NCBI GenBank assembly: GCA_960531495.1
Contig: OY482859.1
Location: 9,330,161 to 9,394,160, forward strand
DNA length: 64,000 nt
Reading direction: 5' to 3'
Origin: Zeus faber
Lineage: Eukaryota; Chordata; Actinopteri; Zeiformes; Zeidae
Shown here: positions 58,763 to 64,000 of the stretch, one piece after another
Layout of the letters: each line of letters begins with the position of its first letter
Numbering within the stretch: position 1 is the first letter of the stretch
The notes under the pieces: generated by a model
Told to the model about the DNA's origin: nothing
Database searches by the model: none
Seen by the model: only the letters and a program-made list of their open reading frames with translations
Translations under genes and position numbers: made by a program

Positions 58763-60000
58763 GTGTAGAATCAGAGCTTCAAAACAACGTATCACTTATG
58801 GGAATCAAGAAAATATTTTGGAAGCTATGTCTTATGAAAGATTAAAGTTTTAAAAAGAGATGTTCTGAGAAATCAGGCTTTAAAATGTTTCAATTTCCAG
58901 ATGTTTGCAGCACAAAATACACATTTAGAAACACAATGAGTGCTTTAAATGGTAACATTTGGATAGTGCTGTACTCCTTCAATGAAATAATGTTGAATGT
59001 GTTTTTCTGAAATAAAATTTGAATCATTCATTTATGGAAAATATACATTTACATTTACATTTGGTCATTTGGCAGACGCTTTTATCCAAAGCGACTTACA
59101 AGGGAGAATAACATTCAGCTACATTGCGACAGAGATTAGTGTAACAATATAAATGCAAAATTCAAGTTCATCCTTTAATTTTAAGTTTTTTTTAATTTTT
59201 ATTCTAAGTTCATATTCACTATACTCACATGACTCCTTTATTATTCTCTATGTTCTAAACATTCCCATTTCCTGCACATATTGTTTCATAACAATGATGA
59301 TTTTAAGAAAGTAGCCCATTTCAGATTGCGCGCATGAAAACCAATCACCAGGGGACCAATTCCCAGAATGCAATTGGCGAGCTACTCCCAGCCATTTGCA
59401 TTCTTGGAATGGTTGGTTTCTGGGAGCACCCTGCTGCGCCGCCTCACTCTGCCATTTCGTGATATAATTGAGCTTCTTCACGGAGATGATGTTTTCACGG
59501 AGAAGTGAAATCTCTTGCTCTCTCTGGTGTTTTTTTGCTGTTGTTGCGTTAAAACATTACTCCCAGAAGTGACGTCAGCTCTTCTTCTTCATGTCCTCTG
59601 GGGCTCTGTGGGCGCAACAGTTTTTTTTTTATTACATGAAGAAGACCCGGTGTTGTCCAGGTTAATTAAAATAATCACCTTATTTTATCAAAACTGCTTC
59701 ACTTTCTGACACTTGGAATAACGAAGGATTATCCTGATCTACATGTTTGCTCAAAGGGGAATGGTTAGATCAGCGAGTTGGTGAGCTACTTGTTTTCCCT
59801 GTGAAATGCTGATGGATCTCAGTAGCCTCGACTTTTTAATGTTTATATAATATTTTGAACCTCGAACTTACTCTTGAAAATACGTTGAGAAATAGAAAAC
59901 AACCTGAGGAATATAAATCTGCTCTAATCTCATTTTGGACAAAAAAAGAAATTTCCAAAGTTTTTCACGCCCAGCCAAAAGTGCGTTGCCCCAAAATGCC
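58763..60000 (+). repeat. dispersed hAT-associated repeat family, copy D
   Basis: It is collinear with copies A and C: 'gtgtagaatcagagcttcaaa', 'atttggatagtgctgtactc', 'cattcccatttcctgcac', 'agaagtgacgtcagctcttc', 'gaagacccggtg', 'cctgatctacatgtttgc' and 'atctcattttggaca'. It is interrupted at 59046-59145 by a separate insertion, and its end runs directly into hAT transposase coding sequence. Confidence 0.7.
59046..59145 (+). mobile_element. 100-bp teleost repeat inserted in copy D
   Basis: The core ggcagacgcttttatccaaa followed by gcgacttacaa is a phrase I recognise as abundant in fish genomes. It breaks the alignment of copy D to copies A and C, and the six bases aatata occur on both sides (59040-59045 and 59146-59151). 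The family is not assigned. Confidence 0.65.
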
Positions 60001-60960
60001 CAGCTAAAAGAGTTGCCACAAGAGTAAATGGCTGGACATCTTGAGACAATGACTCTTATGTCACGGCACACGACAATGATGATGAGTGGGTTTTGCAAAA
60101 CCACATTCCACAGACTAGAGAGTTCAATGAGGCTCACACAGGGAACTATCTAGCAGTGTTACTGCTGGGCGTTTGCCGGGAATGGAACACTGAGGACGAG
60201 AACCCAGCGTTCACGTGAGCTCAAGGATAGCACAAAAAACATGATACCGGCTGAAGTTGTTGCAGAAGTGGACCCCTATGTGTGCTGCATCGTGCATAGA
60301 CTAAAAATCCCTGAAGGTTCACAGGGTGTCAGAGCTTCTGACGAAAGTGAGGAAGGTGGTAGCTTTTTTTCACAGAAGCCAAAGAGCAACTGAAGTTCCA
60401 CGGGAAATGCAGGCCCAGTTACACTTGCCAAACCAAAAGCTAATCCATAATGTTTCCACCATGAGGAACAGGATGGTTCCCTTGACATGTTGGAGCATGT
60501 TTGGGAGCAGCAGCCTACCGTGTTGAACACCCTTCTTGTCAAGGAAGATAAAAAGGGGAGAAGGCATGGCCAGCCTGAAAGAGGAAAACATGATACTGAT
60601 CAAAGAGGTCATCAAATGTATGTCCCCCCTGAAAGTGGCAACCACACTCGTCAGTGAGGGGAAAAAAATAAATAAAATCTCAATGATCTCCCCAATCCAT
60701 GCCAAACTTCAGGCATTTCCAGGCAGATAAGAACGACGCTTCTGGTAATTTCCCAGATGAAGGAACAATTCAGACAGGACTTTAGATTTGCACTACACAA
60801 ATCTGCAAGACCTCCTCCGCTATGCCTTGGCGCTTGATCCACGCTTCAAAGACCTGGCTTTCCTGGATGACAACGATGCCAAGGACATGGTGTTCATGAG
60901 GATAACAGCAGGGGTGGTGTAGATGGATGGAGAGGTAGAGAATATACTCAGCATACTATA
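60001..60960 (+). pseudogene. ZBED-type hAT transposase fragment
   Basis: In order on plus, across shifting frames: RVATRVNGWTS, DDEWVLQNHIPQTREFNEAHTGN, CREWNTEDENPAF, VDPYVCCIVH, VSELLTKVRKVVAFFHRS, LPNQKLIHNVST, LIKEVIKCMSPLKVATTLVSE, SMISPIHAKLQAF, RYALALDPRFKDLAFLDDNDAKDM. This is the RNase H-like core of the same class as 46690-47690 but a different copy. The first catalytic-region Asp (normally in CDGWTS) is Asn. Several stops and frameshifts are present. It ends at the (TC)n run at 60968 without the C-terminal dimerisation block. Confidence 0.8.
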
Positions 60961-60967
60961 GCTATAA

Positions 60968-60990
60968 CTCTCTCTCTCTCTCTCTCTCTC
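60968..60990. repeat. (TC)n microsatellite
   Basis: About eleven TC units just beyond the hAT fragment. Confidence 0.9.
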
Positions 60991-61078
60991 ATATGTCTTT
61001 TTTGTTACTTTTATTTACCTGTGTCTTACTTAAATTACATTCATTTTTTTGTTTGTTTAAATAAATCCAATATAACAG

Positions 61079-61860
61079 CTAGTCTCCGGATATTTTCAGG
61101 CAGGTGATAGTCCCACACTGAATGAGGGCCAGGCAGCTGAAACAGAAGGTGACTGGGGCCCCCACAGAGAGGAAGAGACTTGAAGACTTGAAGTCAGAGC
61201 GTCCTGAAGCGCAGCCTCTGATTGGTCCGTCCACCGCTTCACTTCCCTCGTCATCACCAGATCCCGCGCGATCAGAGGCCTGTAAACAGGAAGCAGCCAG
61301 ATCGCGGCGTGATCTGATTTCCCGAAAGCAGGAAGCGACACGGGCTTGTATCCGTTCTTGTAAGGAGTGTAACAATGGTCCAGAGTTCTGTCTCCCCTGG
61401 TGGCACACGTGATGTGTTGGTGGAAATTCGGCAGAACTTTTTTCAGGTTGGCCCTGTTAAAGTCCCCAGTCACCACCACAGCCGCGTCGGGATGTCTGTT
61501 CTGAAATCCGCACAACACATCGTGCAGAACCGACAGAGCTGCGTCGGTGTCCGCTTGCGGTGGGATATAAACGGCTGTAATGATGACCGTGCTGAATTCC
61601 CGGGGGAGATAAAATGGACGGCATAGTATGGTCAGCTGTTCCAGGTTCGGCGAGCAGGAGTGGGAGAGGAATTTGGTGTTGTTGGCGTTACACCAGCGGT
61701 TGTTTACCATTAGGCAGACGCCTCCACCTTTGGATTTCCCCGACTCTGCCGTTCTGTCGCCGCGGAACACGGAGAAGGCCTCGGCTGGACGTATGGCTTC
61801 ATCCGGCACCAGTGGGTTCAGTATAGTATAGTAAAGTATAGTAGTGACTGACATAATTTT
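61079..61860 (-). pseudogene. LINE apurinic-type endonuclease fragment (CR1/L2/Rex1-like)
   Basis: On the minus strand: PAEAFSVFRGDRTAESGKS, GGGVCLMVNNRWCN, LEQLTILCRPFYLPREFSTV, AVYIPPQADTDAALS, VVVTGDFNRANLKKVLP (metal/catalytic GDFN), TLDHCYTPYK, and SDHAAIWLLPVYRP (catalytic His of SDH). These are the later motifs of the endonuclease that nicks the target for LINE insertion. Translation continues for about 50 residues, with a frameshift near 61200. The reverse transcriptase is missing downstream and the first endonuclease motifs upstream. It is of the same broad type as the LINE at 50113, which lacks exactly this part. Confidence 0.85.
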
Positions 61861-61899
61861 TCAACACAGCTTATAACCCTGCACTTATGTTGCTCGCTT

Positions 61900-62033
61900 G
61901 CCAACGGCTTCCGGGGTTCTGCAGCTTAAGGTTTGTTCATTATGTTCGTACATAGGCTAGACATTCTCTGTACGACTGCACGCTGTGTTATCATTGTTTT
62001 CAAATAAATTGATGATGATGATGATGATGATGA
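61900..62033 (+). mobile_element. possible LINE 3' tail with (GAT)n
   Basis: 'gttatcattgttttcaaataaatt' followed by about seven gat units. The aataaa-plus-short-tandem pattern suits a LINE end, but only the tail is visible. Confidence 0.35.
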
Positions 62034-62670
62034 AACTTAATTAAAACTAGATTCGGTCCTCAAAAAGTACTTTTCGAAAATAGTCTTGAAAACCACGGTC
62101 GACCGGTTTGCTTCATCCTGATCATGTGGATGAACTAATATTCCTGAAGAAAAACTTTAAAGTAGGACGTATGAGTTAAATTTGGTGTGTGAGGTGTTAT
62201 GACAGGGTGACTGGTATTTTCAGCAGCCTGTCGCTGCCAATCAAAGTTTTCCTGTTTTACATTTACAAAGCAGTTATGAAAGACCTGTTTGTGAAAGCTT
62301 TTTTAAAATATTTTTCATATAGAAACAGCACCACTGCTTTCTGCTTATTGCCGAATAAGCCTACCTGCTGAAAGAGCACATCTGTCTGCTGGCAGTGGTT
62401 ACGGCACATGTGTCATAAAAACCGAACTGGAGACAGAGAACAGGAAAGAAGGACGGGTTTAGGGCAAGGTCCAGGCCAGGTACGATTTTATGTGTTGTGA
62501 GAGACTTTATTTTTTGCACTGCTTGTGAAAAGGCCAAGGTAGAAAAGAAACGGCATAAGTAAGACGCTTACTGAGTTGAAGCACGAGAGAAGTAAAAATG
62601 GGAGTTTCTTTTGTTCATTTACGATTTGCTGTTTGCTGAAGAATACCCAAAGAAATGGAAATCAAACTCT
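62034..62670. other. non-coding DNA
   Basis: No feature recognised. Confidence 0.35.
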
Positions 62671-62674
62671 CTGA

Positions 62675-62870
62675 ACCATATTGAATTGCATTGAATCATA
62701 TTCTTTTGCATCTCGTTGAGTCGCATCGTATCATGTTGAATCCCATCGCAATAGGGGTGAATCGCATCCCATTGGTAGTTGCTTCATGTGTCTCTTTAAT
62801 GTATCGGATCCTTGGGCAACGCATCGAGATGCGTATCGCATCGGCCTCAGTGAGGGAGATGCACATCCCA
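62675..62870. repeat. degenerate ATTGAATCGCATC-type tandem repeat
   Basis: Variants of ttgaatcgcatc/tcgcatcgtatc recur about ten times with drift. It may be the interior of a fish non-autonomous element with an (ATCGC)-like core. Confidence 0.55.
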
Positions 62871-64000
62871 AATACTGTATATACTGTTGATATACACAGT
62901 TTATCAGCGGTGCGGGAGCAGACCATGACCTCTCCAATCATCTGAAGGGTCAAGCCTCTGATTGCCATGACAATGCCCAAGGGGATGTTTAGACAAACGG
63001 CTTGGATTGGCCAACAAGCGATCGGGACTGAATGGGGCCAGCGTCAAGTATAGATTGGAGATGAACACCGAAACGTTAGACAAACTCGGGGAAAAAAGGC
63101 TTTTGCTTCTGCAGTGTGAGCTGTTTTTTATGGAGTCTGATATTTATCACCTGAAACAAAGCGATCGTGTGCTTTCACAGAGCTGAAAAATAATTTGATC
63201 AACCCAAAATGCAGCTTATGGCTTGAGCAGATGAGCAGGAGATGACCACAGGAGAGCTGTGTATTAGATAGCCACACAGCATCCGACTGAAAGTCTGGCA
63301 ACGGCCATCCATCGGGCCATCCATTGTGGAGTTATTGGGACCATTGAGCCAAAGCTGCGTTGAGTTGTACATTTTAAAATGTGCTCATCGGTCTATGTTC
63401 AGAGCGTACACCTACTTCCTGTTTATGTGGCGGTTTTCGCCAATACGTTGGCGCCTGTGGCGGCCATATTGTCGGGACTTTCAGAACTCTTTGGATGACT
63501 TTGAGAAATGGGAGTCCATGGAATCTAACAAAGTTGGTTTGGTTGGTTTGGTCGAAATTGGACAAATGGCCTAGGAAGAGGAAATCCAAATTGACAAAAA
63601 AATCTAAACGGCGGAAAATCTGATTTGACAGAAGTCAATTTGTGACTTTGACCTGATGGTGGCGCTAGACGCATGTTCCGATTGGTACAAAATTTTACGT
63701 TTCCACAGTTGGGGTCAATATCCACCAATTTGCCAAATTGCGGAAAAACTGACCAGGCAGAATGTGGCAAATCAGAGAAAGTGCTGGCATAATAATAACA
63801 ACACTAGCAATAACAATAGCGCGTACAGACCTAAATATATTTAATCACATTCAAATGATGCTACATTCAGTTGGAGATGGAGAGATAGATTTATCATTTT
63901 GTGCTTTGGCTTTCATAAATCTTAATACGGATTTTGCTTCTTTTTTTTTTTTTGTCTAATTGTGACGCAGAATTCACAATTCCATTTTATAAAAAGAAGC
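62871..64000. other. non-coding DNA
   Basis: 63650-63800 ('gatggtggcgctagacgcatg', then 'ataataacaacactag') resembles a dispersed fish repeat with an A/T-rich tail, unassigned. No gene was seen up to the window edge. Confidence 0.3.

Overview
The window reads as teleost fish nuclear DNA. The grounds are long (AC)n, (GATA)n and (ATCT)n microsatellites, many decayed hAT-type DNA transposons, CR1/L2/Rex-like LINE pieces, a Ty3/gypsy remnant, and several dispersed repeats I recognise as fish-type. The species cannot be fixed from this sequence. There is no bacterial-style gene organisation and no complete host protein-coding gene. Nearly every long open frame is either a microsatellite read as protein (His-Thr, Cys-Val, Ile-Tyr-Leu-Ser repeats) or a transposon remnant. 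All coordinates come from reading and comparing by eye; no alignment was run.

Layout. 0.65-2.6 kb: degenerate AT-rich repeat, two converging LINE 3' tails and microsatellites. 2.6-12.2 kb: mostly unique intronic or intergenic DNA, with three tiny exon-like segments on the + strand (8.61, 10.29, 12.17 kb) whose phases are compatible, plus a LINE 3' UTR ending at 11.85 kb. 12.4-17.6 kb: a hAT-related repeat family, with a local direct duplication (13.3-14.2 and 16.5-17.4 kb) and a recognisable hAT C-terminal fragment. 20-24.6 kb: palindromes, an (ATCT)n array, GC-box tandem repeats, and two exon-like segments on the - strand (22.24-22.55 kb). 25.1-26.0 kb: another copy of the hAT-related family. 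26.49-32.03 kb: a 5.5 kb stretch bounded by inverted CCAATCC-type ends, holding a stop-interrupted acidic reading frame and a perfect hairpin. 33.7-34.65 kb: a long dispersed LTR-like repeat, with relatives at 23.3 kb (same strand) and 56.6-57.4 kb (opposite strand). 36.0-38.6 kb: two well-bounded MITE-like elements (one with a perfect 8-bp target duplication) around large (AC)n arrays.

40.87-41.76 kb is the most structured non-coding stretch: a pentamer array, two direct units each holding head-to-head telomeric repeats, a (GATA)n array, then a telomeric run between two perfect hairpins. 44.9-48.0 kb holds a ZBED-type hAT transposase on the - strand, broken by a block of about 1.2 kb. 48.76-52.23 kb holds a Ty3/gypsy element on the - strand with both LTRs. 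Its integrase remnant lies before the reverse transcriptase and RNase H, so the order is INT-RT-RH. A LINE sits inside it, and a LINE 3' tail sits inside that LINE. 53.03-53.48 kb: a third MITE-like element with a perfect 8-bp target duplication. 58.76-60.96 kb: the fourth copy of the hAT-related family, running into a second ZBED-type transposase fragment. 61.08-61.86 kb: a LINE endonuclease fragment.

Nothing here works as an operon or a coordinated gene set. The biology is that of mobile elements inserting into and decaying within fish non-coding DNA. The best candidates for something undescribed are the telomeric-repeat/hairpin cluster, the inverted-ended 5.5 kb block, and the three-level nested retrotransposon.
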